A stretch of 35,760 nucleotides of DNA from Gemmatimonadaceae bacterium (GTDB taxonomy: Bacteria; Gemmatimonadota; Gemmatimonadetes; Gemmatimonadales; Gemmatimonadaceae): assembly GCA_017881585.1 (NCBI GenBank), contig JADGQS010000017.1, positions 1 to 35,760 on the forward strand, read 5' to 3'. Both the position numbers and the translations under genes were made by a program. The notes below the pieces were generated by a model. The model saw nothing but the letters and a program-made list of their open reading frames with translations, did not search any database and was not told where the DNA came from. Of this stretch, positions 28,999 to 35,760 are shown one piece after another (position 1 is the stretch's first letter; each line of letters opens with the position of its first letter).

Positions 28999-30444
28999 GT
29001 GGTGAACGCACCGGTGATTTGGATCGCCGCCGCCGCGGTCCTGTTCGCAGGCTGGCTCTACTGGCGCTACTTCACGCGCCGCGCCGCGATCCGGGTGGTG
29101 CACCGCTTTCGCGCGCGCATCGACCGCTTCAAGCTCACGAGCAAGGCGTACATCGCCGAGTCGCTGCTCGGCGATGAATCGATCGCCGCCGCGGTCCGCG
29201 ACCATGCGCAGCTGCACGGTATGCCGCAGGCCGCCGTCTGGCGGACGGTGCGCACGTACATCAGCGAGATCGTGCCGGCGTTCAACCTCCTCGCCTACTA
29301 TCAGGTCGGCATCGCGGCGTCGCGAACGCTGCTGAACCTGTTCTATCGCGTGAACGTGTCGTACGTACGTCGTACGAGCTTAGACGAGCTGCCGCGCGAG
29401 AGCATCGTCATCTACCTGATGAACCACCGCTCGAATGCGGACTACGTGCTCGCCGGCTACGCGCTCGCGGGTCAGGTCGCGATCTCCTACGCGGTGGGGG
29501 AGTGGGCGCGCGTCTTTCCGCTCGAGTATCTCTTCAAGAGTTTCGGGTCCTATTTCATCCGGCGCCGTTTCCGCGAGCCGCTCTATCACACGGTGCTCGA
29601 GCGGTACGTCCAGCTCGTGACGAGAAACGGCGTGACGCAGGGGATCTTCCCCGAGGGCGGCCTCTCGCGCGACGGCAAGCTTCGTCCCGCCAAGATCGGC
29701 CTGCTCGACTACGCCCTCGGGGTGGCGCGCGAGCCCGGGTTCGCCGCGCGCATGTATCTCGTGCCGGTCGGGATCAACTTCGACCGCGTGCTGGAGGATC
29801 GCTCGCTGCTGCGCGAACTGCGCGAGAGCGAAGGCAACGCGCGCGCGGGACGCCTCACGCAATTGCGCGAAGTGCTCGGCTACACCGCGTGGAACGCGGG
29901 CCGCCTGCTCTCGCGGCGGTGGAAGCGGTACGGACAGGCCGCGGTGGTGATCGGCGAGCCGGTCCCGCTGGAGGCCTGGTTCGCCGGGCTCGAGCGCGAC
30001 GGACGCGGCCTGTTCACGCTGCCGCGGGCCGACCGCCTCGGGGTGATTCAGGCGCTCGCCGACGATGCCATGCGGCGCGTGGGTGACATCATCCCGGTCA
30101 CATCCGTGCCGCTCGTGTGCGCGTCGATCCAGACGTTCGACGCGGACTTCGTCTCGCGCGCCCAGCTGCTCGAGCGAATGTCCGAGGTCCGTGAATCGCT
30201 CGCACATCACGGCAGGCAGGTCCTGAACGCCGACGAAGAAATCGGCGAGACCCTCGACCGCGCGTACGAGCTGCTCCGTCTGCGCCGCGTGGCGTCGCGC
30301 GAGGGAGCCGGCTACGCCGTGCTCCCGCGCGGCCGCGAGCTGATCAGCTACTATGCGAACTCCATCGCGCATCTCCTCGGCGAGTTCGAGTCCGCCGTGC
30401 GCGCACGCGACGCGCTGCCGGTGCACGCCGTGGTCGATCTCTGA
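28999..30444 (+). CDS. PlsB-like glycerol-3-phosphate/lysophospholipid acyltransferase
   Basis: The protein has 481 residues from the tandem GTG GTG at 28999. One N-terminal hydrophobic segment (VIWIAAAAVLFAGWLYWRYF) anchors it in the inner membrane. The acyltransferase motif HX4D is H143-D148 in MNHRSNADYVLAGYALAG, followed by FKSFGSYFIRRRF and the substrate-binding FPEGGLSRDGK at about 217-227. This pattern is that of the PlsB branch (glycerol-3-phosphate O-acyltransferase), but the protein is much shorter than the roughly 800-residue E. coli PlsB. It is expected to transfer an acyl chain to a glycerol-phosphate backbone in phospholipid synthesis. The C-terminal 200 residues are not recognised. 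Confidence 0.85.
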   Translation: MVNAPVIWIAAAAVLFAGWLYWRYFTRRAAIRVVHRFRARIDRFKLTSKAYIAESLLGDESIAAAVRDHAQLHGMPQAAVWRTVRTYISEIVPAFNLLAYYQVGIAASRTLLNLFYRVNVSYVRRTSLDELPRESIVIYLMNHRSNADYVLAGYALAGQVAISYAVGEWARVFPLEYLFKSFGSYFIRRRFREPLYHTVLERYVQLVTRNGVTQGIFPEGGLSRDGKLRPAKIGLLDYALGVAREPGFAARMYLVPVGINFDRVLEDRSLLRELRESEGNARAGRLTQLREVLGYTAWNAGRLLSRRWKRYGQAAVVIGEPVPLEAWFAGLERDGRGLFTLPRADRLGVIQALADDAMRRVGDIIPVTSVPLVCASIQTFDADFVSRAQLLERMSEVRESLAHHGRQVLNADEEIGETLDRAYELLRLRRVASREGAGYAVLPRGRELISYYANSIAHLLGEFESAVRARDALPVHAVVDL

Positions 30445-30477
30445 GTCGGAGCTAATCGGATCGTAATGCTGGCGGGA

Positions 30478-30507
30478 TTGCAGAGGCCGGCGAAAGTCCC
30501 GTATCGT
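30478..30507 (+). promoter_or_regulatory. Candidate leaderless promoter for secreted protein 1
   Basis: TTGCAG (30478-30483) is followed after 18 nt by TATCGT (30502-30507), and the GTG start chosen for the next gene is 6 nt further on. Transcription would start at or next to the start codon, which agrees with the lack of a Shine-Dalgarno sequence. Confidence 0.45.
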
Positions 30508-30513
30508 GGATAT

Positions 30514-32001
30514 GTGAACTCGCGAATCCGTATTGCCGGCGCGCTCATGGCATCGATGCTCGTGGGCGCCGCCGGACTCGGCGCCCAGACCGTGCGCGGG
30601 ATCGTCATGCTGCCCGACAGTTCGCGGGCGGCGGGCGTGATCGTCATCGCGAACGACGCGAAGGGGACGACGGCCGCGCGCGCGCTGACCGGCGAGAACG
30701 GCGGCTACGAACTGCGGCTCCCCGGCGCCGGCCGCTACGACGTGCGCATGCTGCGCATCGGATTCCGGCCCACGATCGTACCGGCGTTCGACATCGGAGC
30801 CGGCGAGTCGAAAAGTCTGCCGGTGATCCTGCGCGGTGAGGCGATCGTGCTCTCGGCTGTGACAGTGCAGGGCAAGAGCGTCTGTGGCGTGCGCCAGGAT
30901 TCCGGACAGGCGGTCGCGCGGCTGTGGGAAGAGGCGCGCAAGGCGATCACGGCGACGCAGCTCTCGCCCTCGGGGACGAGGCAGACCGTGAAGTGGATGA
31001 CCTACGACCGCAAGACGGACCTCACCGGCAATCGGGTGCTCACGCAGTCGACGACGAGCTACAGCGCCGCGGCCGGGAAGGCATTCGTGAGTCTCCCGCC
31101 GGATTCGCTCGCGAAGGTGGGCTACATGAGCGAGGACGAGAGCGGCACCGTCTATCGCGCGCCCGATGCGGAGGCGCTGCTCTCGGAGGCGTTCACGTCG
31201 CTGCATTGCTTCCGCGAGGAGCCGCCCGCGAAGGACAAGGGCGATTGGGTCGGCATCGGCTTCCGTCCCGCCAAGGATCGCGCCGGCATCGCCGACATCG
31301 AGGGAACGCTCTGGCTCGACCGGACTTCAAGCGAACTCCGGCAGCTCGAGTTCCGCTACACGAATCTTCCCGAGGACTACGCACACGTGAAGGCCGGCGG
31401 CAGCGTCGAATTCCTGCGGCTCTCGACGGGGAGCTGGCTCGTCGGCCGCTGGCAGCTTCGCATGCCGCGGGGCGCGCTGCAGCTGGTCCCCCGCTACACC
31501 GGCAGCCTCGGCGCGCGCGACGAGTACAAGATGGTCGTGGAGGGACTCCAGTTCACCGGCGGCGAAGTGACGGCGGTGAATCGAGGCGCGGAGGTGCTGT
31601 TCAGCAGCGGAGAGTCGACGCACGACTTCTCCCCCACGCTCCTCGCCGAGGACGCGAAGCTCGCGACGTCGTGCGGCGCCGACTCGGCAAGAGGAGACCT
31701 GCTCGCGCTGCTGCGCGGCACCGTGTTCGAAGGGGAACACCAGGGGCTCGCCAACGCCGCGGTCCAACTGACATGGCGTGGCGAGTTCAGGTCGTCCGGC
31801 CAGGGCACCTACTCCTACAAGAACGAACAGCGCGACCTGACATCGGATGCGTCCGGCAACTGGTATCTGTGCGGCGTCCCGCGGGAGCGCGTCATCACGG
31901 TGCGCGCGACGCTGGGCAACCGGAAATCGGCGCCGGTGACGGTCCGCATCACGAAGGAGCGCGCGGCGGCTGGCGTGGACGTCGAGGTGCCTCCAGCTTA
32001 G
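30514..32001 (+). CDS. Secreted carboxypeptidase-regulatory-like protein 1
   Basis: The protein has 495 residues from the GTG at 30514, which places a clean signal peptide at the N-terminus (IAGALMASMLVGAAGLGAQ). An ATG at 30466 would add 16 residues in front of it. After cleavage comes a carboxypeptidase-regulatory-like beta-sandwich (TVRGIVMLPDSSRAAGVIVI, YELRLPGAGRYDV), then a conserved Cys and helix (SVCGVRQDSG...VARLWEEARKAI). A middle domain follows with HCFREEPP and DIEGTLWLDRTSSELRQLEF, and then a second beta-sandwich near the C-terminus (LRGTVFEGEHQGLANAAVQL). It resembles secreted proteins common in Gemmatimonadota and Bacteroidota that look like TonB-receptor N-termini without a barrel. 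Function unknown. A paralog follows 4 nt later. Confidence 0.8.
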   Translation: MNSRIRIAGALMASMLVGAAGLGAQTVRGIVMLPDSSRAAGVIVIANDAKGTTAARALTGENGGYELRLPGAGRYDVRMLRIGFRPTIVPAFDIGAGESKSLPVILRGEAIVLSAVTVQGKSVCGVRQDSGQAVARLWEEARKAITATQLSPSGTRQTVKWMTYDRKTDLTGNRVLTQSTTSYSAAAGKAFVSLPPDSLAKVGYMSEDESGTVYRAPDAEALLSEAFTSLHCFREEPPAKDKGDWVGIGFRPAKDRAGIADIEGTLWLDRTSSELRQLEFRYTNLPEDYAHVKAGGSVEFLRLSTGSWLVGRWQLRMPRGALQLVPRYTGSLGARDEYKMVVEGLQFTGGEVTAVNRGAEVLFSSGESTHDFSPTLLAEDAKLATSCGADSARGDLLALLRGTVFEGEHQGLANAAVQLTWRGEFRSSGQGTYSYKNEQRDLTSDASGNWYLCGVPRERVITVRATLGNRKSAPVTVRITKERAAAGVDVEVPPA

Positions 32002-32005
32002 CGGC

Positions 32006-33724
32006 ATGCGGGGTCGTCTCGTTTCATCGGTAGCGGTCCTCATGGCATCCGTGGCGCTCGCGCAGATCGCGCGGGCGCAGAGGCTGGCCGGCACTGTTCG
32101 CGACAGCGTGAGCCGGCGGCCGATGCCGGGTGTGGTCGTCATCCTCCTCGACTCGGCAGGAGCAACGGTTGCGCGCCGCCTCACGAATGAGCGCGGGGAG
32201 TATCTGGTCGTGCTCCGCGATGCGATGCGGAGCGCGCGATTCGTGCGCATCGGATTCAGGCCGGAAGAAGTGCCGATCCCGCCGCGCGCCGAATCGCTCG
32301 CCCGGTTCGACGTCACGATGTTCGCGCTGCCGAGCATGATGCAGCTCGTCCGCGTCGTCGCGAACTCGCGCTGCTCCGTTCGCAGGGACCGCGCGGCCGC
32401 CATGGGACTCTGGGAGCAGGCGCGAGAGGGGCTGCTCGCCACGATCGTGGCGCGCGAGTCGAATCCCGCGATGTTGCACCGCCTCGGCTTCGAGCGCGTC
32501 ATGGACGGCAACAGCGACCGAATAGAATCGATGCGCGTGCGCGGCGATTCGGCCGACACCGCCGCGACGACCTTCTTCGCGGCGCATACGGCACAGGACC
32601 TGGTGCGCTACGGCTTCTCGACGGACAGCACGAGCGCCGGAACATTCTTCGGCCCCGACGCGGACGTGCTCCTGAACGACTACTTCGCGGGCGCGTATTG
32701 CTTCGAGCTGTCGAGCGGTTCGCACGAACGCCCGAATCAGGTCGGACTGCGCTTCGTTCCGTCGGAACACCGGCGCGGCCGCATCGACATCGACGGCACG
32801 CTCTGGATCGACACCCTCGCGCGTGCGCTGAAGGACATCGAGTTCAAGTACGTGGGCATGTCGGAGGGTGCCGCGCGATTCCGTCCGGGCGGCCGGATCT
32901 CGTTCCGCGCGATGCCGAACGGCGTCGTGCTGATCGATCGATGGTCGCTGCGGCTCGTGAGCGCGCAGCCCGATACGATCGTGAATACCCAGGGCATTCT
33001 CGAGGCGCGAAATTGGCTCTACGCCGACGAGACCGGCGGCGAACTCGCGAGCGCCGCGTGGCCCGACGGCCTCGCGTGGAAGGCGCCGCTCGGCGCGCTT
33101 CGAATTCAGGCGATCAATCACGAGGGAAGACCCGCCGTGGGGAGCGTGGTCGCGCTCGCCGCGACGCACTACTTCGGCATAGCGGACTCGAAGGGTCTCG
33201 TCGAGATCAAGAACCTGCTCCCGGGACCTTACGCGGTGCGCATCATCGATCCGCAAGTCGCCGAACTGGGGATCGGCCTGCCGACATCGCTGAAGTTCGT
33301 CGCGGCCCGCGACACGACTTCGCTCGCGAGGCTCCTGGTGCCGACCGCCAAGCAGTTCGCGGTGGAACGCTGCATGACGGCCGGGCAAAAGGTCAATCAC
33401 AATACGAGCACCGGTGGGACGTTCGCCGTCCTCGGCCGGGTGGTCACGCCGCAGGGGGAGCCCGTGTCAGGCGCCAAGGTCTCCGTTGCGACACGCATGA
33501 TGCTTCCTCAAGGCGACGGTTCGAACCTGCTCTGGCTCAAGGACTTCTGGACGACCGGCTCGGACGGTCTCTTTCAGTCGTGCCACAATTGGGATCTGCA
33601 GAATGAGATCGTGATCCGGGTGCATCGGTACGGGGCCGAGGACGTGCTCGTCGATGGTCAGTTCAAGTCGGACCTCCTGGTCGTCCGGATCCCGGTTCCG
33701 CCTGTCGCACGCGCTGATCCTTGA
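32006..33724 (+). CDS. Secreted carboxypeptidase-regulatory-like protein 2
   Basis: The protein has 572 residues from the ATG at 32006, with a signal peptide (SSVAVLMASVALAQIARAQ). It is a paralog of the preceding gene: both have the N-terminal beta-sandwich with an IGFRP turn, a Cys plus helix (CSVRRDRAAAMGLWEQAREG), YCFE in place of HCFRE, and the block IDIDGTLWIDTLARALKDIE aligned with its counterpart. It carries two further regulatory-like sandwiches (IQAINHEGRPAVGSVVALAA; LGRVVTPQGEPVSGAKVSVA) where protein 1 has one. The pair was presumably made by tandem duplication and later diverged. The likely location is the periplasm or cell surface. Function unknown. Its stop codon overlaps the -35 of the rpsL promoter. 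Confidence 0.8.
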   Translation: MRGRLVSSVAVLMASVALAQIARAQRLAGTVRDSVSRRPMPGVVVILLDSAGATVARRLTNERGEYLVVLRDAMRSARFVRIGFRPEEVPIPPRAESLARFDVTMFALPSMMQLVRVVANSRCSVRRDRAAAMGLWEQAREGLLATIVARESNPAMLHRLGFERVMDGNSDRIESMRVRGDSADTAATTFFAAHTAQDLVRYGFSTDSTSAGTFFGPDADVLLNDYFAGAYCFELSSGSHERPNQVGLRFVPSEHRRGRIDIDGTLWIDTLARALKDIEFKYVGMSEGAARFRPGGRISFRAMPNGVVLIDRWSLRLVSAQPDTIVNTQGILEARNWLYADETGGELASAAWPDGLAWKAPLGALRIQAINHEGRPAVGSVVALAATHYFGIADSKGLVEIKNLLPGPYAVRIIDPQVAELGIGLPTSLKFVAARDTTSLARLLVPTAKQFAVERCMTAGQKVNHNTSTGGTFAVLGRVVTPQGEPVSGAKVSVATRMMLPQGDGSNLLWLKDFWTTGSDGLFQSCHNWDLQNEIVIRVHRYGAEDVLVDGQFKSDLLVVRIPVPPVARADP

Positions 33725-33749
33725 CCAAGGCCCCCCAGCCGGGTAAGTT
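33721..33749 (+). promoter_or_regulatory. Promoter of rpsL-rpsG
   Basis: TTGACC (33721-33726) is followed by a 17-nt spacer and TAAGTT (33744-33749). The -35 overlaps the stop codon of the preceding gene. The expected start near 33756 gives a leader of about 60 nt before rpsL, containing a short GC hairpin (GCCGCCCGCCGGGCG). Confidence 0.7.
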
Positions 33750-33818
33750 GTAAGTCTGTTCCGTGCCGCCCGCCGGGCGATCCACGTATGAATCAGGTGG
33801 ACGAACACCGCAGGGAAG

Positions 33819-34202
33819 ATGCCAACTATCAACCAGCTCGTTCGCCAGAGCCGGCGCGACGTTGCCCGCAAGGACAAGGCGCCCGCCCTCAAGGCGAATC
33901 CGTTCAAGCGCGGCGTCTGCACGCGCGTCTACACCACCACACCCAAGAAGCCGAACTCCGCGCTGCGCAAGGTCGCGCGCGTGCGCCTGACCAACAGCTT
34001 CGAAGTCACCGCCTACATCCCCGGCGAAGGCCACAACCTGCAGGAGCACTCGATCGTGCTCATTCGCGGCGGCCGTGTGAAGGATCTCCCGGGCGTCCGC
34101 TACCACATCGTTCGCGGCAAGCTCGACGCATCCGGCGTCAACGGGCGCAACAAGAGCCGCTCCAAGTACGGCACCAAGAAGCCGAAGGGAGGCGCCAAGT
34201 GA
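33819..34202 (+). CDS. rpsL: 30S ribosomal protein S12
   Basis: The protein has 127 residues from the ATG at 33819 ([20 protein letters not shown]), with AGGGA just upstream. The decoding-centre loop [17 protein letters not shown] has Lys at 43 and 44, and the second loop [13 protein letters not shown] is unchanged, so the protein carries the streptomycin-sensitive residues. S12 sits at the A site and controls decoding accuracy. Its last codon overlaps the rpsG start by 4 nt (GTGA). Confidence 0.98.
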   Translation: MPTINQLVRQSRRDVARKDKAPALKANPFKRGVCTRVYTTTPKKPNSALRKVARVRLTNSFEVTAYIPGEGHNLQEHSIVLIRGGRVKDLPGVRYHIVRGKLDASGVNGRNKSRSKYGTKKPKGGAK

Positions 34203-34669
34203 GCCGCCGCAAGAAGAGCGTCAAGCGCACGATCCTCGCGGACTCGCGCTACGACAGCCAGACGGTCTCGAAGTTCATCAACGTCCTGATGTACCAGGGC
34301 AAGAAGTCCACCGCCGAGCGCATTTTCTACGCCGCGATGGACTTCGTCGAGAGCCGCACGTCACAGCCGGGCGTGAACGTGTTCAAGCAGGCGCTCACGA
34401 ACCTCAAGCCGGTCGTGGAAGTGAAGAGCCGCCGCGTCGGCGGCGCCACGTATCAGGTGCCGGTCGAAGTGCGCCCCGAGCGCCGCACGGCACTCGCGAT
34501 GCGCTGGCTGATCGAGTATTCGCGCGAGCGCAACGAGAAGTCGATGTCCGAGAAGCTCGCCGCCGAAGTCATCGCCGCCTCGAAGGGAGAGGGCAACGGC
34601 GTGAAGAAGAAGGAAGACACGCACCGCATGGCCGAAGCGAACAAGGCCTTTGCGCACTATCGCTGGTAG
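34199..34669 (+). CDS. rpsG: 30S ribosomal protein S7
   Basis: The protein has 156 residues from the GTG at 34199, with AGGGAGG six nt upstream, which decides the start. An in-frame ATG far upstream at 33788 would run through rpsL and is rejected. Family motifs include [19 protein letters not shown], the [15 protein letters not shown]-type segment ([20 protein letters not shown]) and [15 protein letters not shown], ending [16 protein letters not shown]7 starts assembly of the 30S head and contacts mRNA at the E site. In most str operons fusA follows directly; here a terminator does. Confidence 0.98.
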   Translation: MSRRKKSVKRTILADSRYDSQTVSKFINVLMYQGKKSTAERIFYAAMDFVESRTSQPGVNVFKQALTNLKPVVEVKSRRVGGATYQVPVEVRPERRTALAMRWLIEYSRERNEKSMSEKLAAEVIAASKGEGNGVKKKEDTHRMAEANKAFAHYRW

Positions 34670-34688
34670 CCGCGACACACGCGTGACC

Positions 34689-34722
34689 AAAACGCCTCGC
34701 CGGTTCGTCGGCGGGGCGTTTT
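34689..34722 (+). terminator. Terminator after rpsG
   Basis: The stem AAAACGCCTCGCCG (34689-34702) pairs with CGGCGGGGCGTTTT (34709-34722) with one G-T wobble and a 6-nt loop, followed by GCGTTTTG. It separates rpsL-rpsG from fusA. Confidence 0.88.
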
Positions 34723-34746
34723 GCGTTTTGGGAGGCTCGGTCTACC

Positions 34747-34927
34747 GAGGGCGAGAATGAGTAGCGATGAGAGGTGAGTACGAGAGCGAGGGTTGAACGC
34801 GCGCGTCAGTTCGCCCACTTCCACTTTACGCCCACTCCCACTTTGCTCCCACTCAAACTCAACGCTACTTTCTCCAACTCATCCCTCCCACTCGTACTCG
34901 TCTCTCCCACTACCCCTCTCCCACAAT
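34747..34927. repeat. Purine/pyrimidine-asymmetric short-word repeat before fusA
   Basis: 34747-34792 is purine-rich (GAGGGCGAGAATGAG, then GATGAGAGGTGAGTACGAG). 34811-34927 is pyrimidine-rich with many CCCACT and ACTCGT words. The purine arm is an imperfect reverse complement of the last part of the pyrimidine arm (ACTCGTACTCGTCTCTCCC). It is the most degenerate of the short-word elements, and the 7-bp register is only partly kept. No gene was seen in it. Confidence 0.65.
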
Positions 34928-34937
34928 TCCTCTGCAG

Positions 34938-34965
34938 TTGACAAAGAGTTCCCCCCAGCTATCTT
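34938..34965 (+). promoter_or_regulatory. Promoter of fusA
   Basis: A consensus TTGACA (34938-34943) is followed after 16 nt by TATCTT (34960-34965). The expected start is about 34972, which would give fusA an untranslated leader of about 380 nt. Confidence 0.75.
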
Positions 34966-35244
34966 CTTAAGGCTCTGGCCGAACTGTACTTAGGCCAGTT
35001 CAGGGTTGATGCTTCACCCGGCGAACTGCGTGCCGGTAATTATGGGTCCGCCAACGTCTTCACGACGCGCGGAGACTGTGGGATCAGTCGTCCGACAGCA
35101 GCCGATTTCGTTCGGCCGCCGAGGCTCCCGAAAAGCAACGCAGGACAATTCAACGTCGGGAGCATTCAGCCCGGCGCGCCGAGGGTCCCCAACCGCGCAG
35201 CAGTGGCGGATGTACCCGGCGAGAGCGGATGGAAACCGGTTCCA

Positions 35245-35262
35245 GCATCGCGAAAGCGATGC
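35245..35262 (+). other. Hairpin with GAAA tetraloop in fusA leader
   Basis: A perfect 7-bp stem GCATCGC / GCGATGC is closed by GAAA, a stable GNRA tetraloop that often serves as a tertiary docking element in structured RNAs. It lies about 90 nt before the fusA start. Confidence 0.7.
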
Positions 35263-35267
35263 ATGGG

Positions 35268-35290
35268 GCGCCTGGTCCAGCCGCGTTTTT
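35268..35290 (+). terminator. Terminator-like hairpin in fusA leader
   Basis: GCG-C-CTG pairs with CAG-C-CGC around a 3-nt loop with one C-C mismatch, followed by G and five T. The stem is short, so this is a weak call, but its position inside a leader suggests possible premature termination. Confidence 0.3.
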
Positions 35291-35353
35291 GCTCCCACCA
35301 GTTCCGAATTTTTGTACAAAACTGCTCGAATACCGACGAGATAAAACCAGACG

Positions 35354-35760
35354 ATGGCTCGCGTTACCGATCTCAAGTTCTACCGCAATATCGGCATCAT
35401 GGCCCACATCGATGCCGGTAAGACCACGACGACTGAGCGCATTCTCTACTACACGGGGAAGTCGCACAAGATCGGCGAGGTCCACGACGGTGCGGCCACC
35501 ATGGACTGGATGGAGCAGGAACAGGAGCGCGGCATCACGATCACGTCCGCCGCGACGACCTGCTTCTGGAAGCGGCACGGCGTCACGCACGACACCGGGA
35601 GCGCGACGGGCCCGGAGTACCGCATCAACATCATCGATACTCCCGGACATGTGGATTTCACGGTAGAAGTCGAGCGCTCGCTGCGCGTCCTCGACGGCGC
35701 CGTGACCCTGCTCGACTCCGTCGCGGGCGTCGAGCCGCAGACCGAGACGGTCTGGCGCCA
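35354..35760 (+). CDS. fusA: Elongation factor G, 3' end cut by window edge
   Basis: The first 135 residues are present, from the ATG at 35354 ([20 protein letters not shown]). EF-G is the GTPase that moves tRNAs and mRNA through the ribosome. The P-loop [10 protein letters not shown] is at 17-26, the switch I region has [13 protein letters not shown], and G3 is [15 protein letters not shown]. Between them a short stretch ([19 protein letters not shown]) is longer than in E. coli EF-G. The end reads [18 protein letters not shown], close to the canonical AVGGVQPQSETVWRQ. The upstream ribosome-binding signal is weak. The remainder lies outside the window, and tuf may follow. Confidence 0.97.
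   Translation, partial: MARVTDLKFYRNIGIMAHIDAGKTTTTERILYYTGKSHKIGEVHDGAATMDWMEQEQERGITITSAATTCFWKRHGVTHDTGSATGPEYRINIIDTPGHVDFTVEVERSLRVLDGAVTLLDSVAGVEPQTETVWR

Larger units (their letters stand above)
34973..35353 (+). promoter_or_regulatory. Long fusA leader, candidate regulatory RNA
   Basis: Between the TTGACA promoter and the fusA ATG lie about 380 nt with no credible gene. The base composition is less GC-extreme than the surrounding coding sequence. Local hairpins can be seen: GCATCGC-GAAA-GCGATGC at 35245-35262 with a GNRA-type tetraloop, and a stem at 35268-35284 followed by TTTTT at 35286-35290, which looks like a weak intrinsic terminator. A palindrome TTTTGTACAAAA lies at 35311-35322. 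An attenuation mechanism is an inference. I did not recognise any known riboswitch or ribosomal-protein leader class. Confidence 0.4.

Noticed and set aside
35006-35344. 112-residue frame in the fusA leader, and a 120-residue frame opposite it
   Set aside because: Neither has a ribosome-binding site, codon bias like its neighbours, or recognisable motifs; a non-coding leader explains the region better.

Overview
This is a GC-rich bacterial chromosomal window dominated by the conserved translation/transcription locus tRNA-Thr/Tyr/Gly/Thr, rpmG, secE, nusG, rplKAJL, rpoBC, followed after a short insertion by rpsL, rpsG and the start of fusA. The lineage is most consistent with Gemmatimonadota. 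The reasons are very high GC at third positions, frequent GTG/TTG starts, carboxypeptidase-regulatory-like secreted proteins, and a long RpoB. This assignment rests on overall character and not on a phylogeny, so it is moderate-confidence.

Layout. (1) Bases 1-4437, minus strand: a tightly coupled cluster of a TPR protein, a membrane-anchored transglutaminase-like protein, an ABC ATPase and a large ABC permease that runs off the left edge. (2) 4455-4582: a palindromic repeat element between this cluster and the divergent uvrA. (3) 4632-9062, plus strand: uvrA and the two subunits of an iron-sulfur L-serine dehydratase. (4) 9293-11615: a YbjN-like protein, PspA and an AI-2E/PerM-type membrane protein. 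(5) 11641-11945: a palindrome of about 300 bp with a terminator at its centre. (6) 12022-14206: an orphan, shortened ABC ATPase and cysS. (7) 14247-27548: the tRNA, ribosomal protein and RNA polymerase operons, ended by a very strong terminator. (8) 27641-33724: an Atg22-like MFS transporter, a PlsB-like acyltransferase and two tandem paralogous secreted proteins, inserted between rpoC and the str operon. (9) 33721-35760: promoter, rpsL-rpsG, terminator, a repeat element, a promoter and a leader of about 380 nt before fusA, which is cut by the right edge.

The most unusual signal is in the gaps. At least six intergenic regions carry short-word repeats with a 7-bp period, mostly arranged as inverted pairs. 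The heptamer word differs from site to site but the architecture is the same. Together with a 22-bp-period palindrome upstream of uvrA they fill most of the larger non-coding space. They resemble the heptanucleotide STRR repeats described in filamentous cyanobacteria, but here they are folded into palindromes. Other points of interest are an ABC ATPase lacking its helical subdomain, a transglutaminase with Asp at the expected catalytic His, the absence of tuf from an otherwise E. coli-like tRNA-tufB locus, and the long structured-looking fusA leader.

How the genes work together: the core of the window makes the ribosomal stalk and L1/L11 region, RNA polymerase beta/beta', NusG, SecE, S12, S7 and EF-G, so it is growth-rate-linked machinery. 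The flanking genes cover DNA repair, serine catabolism, envelope stress and transport, and have no obvious functional tie to it.
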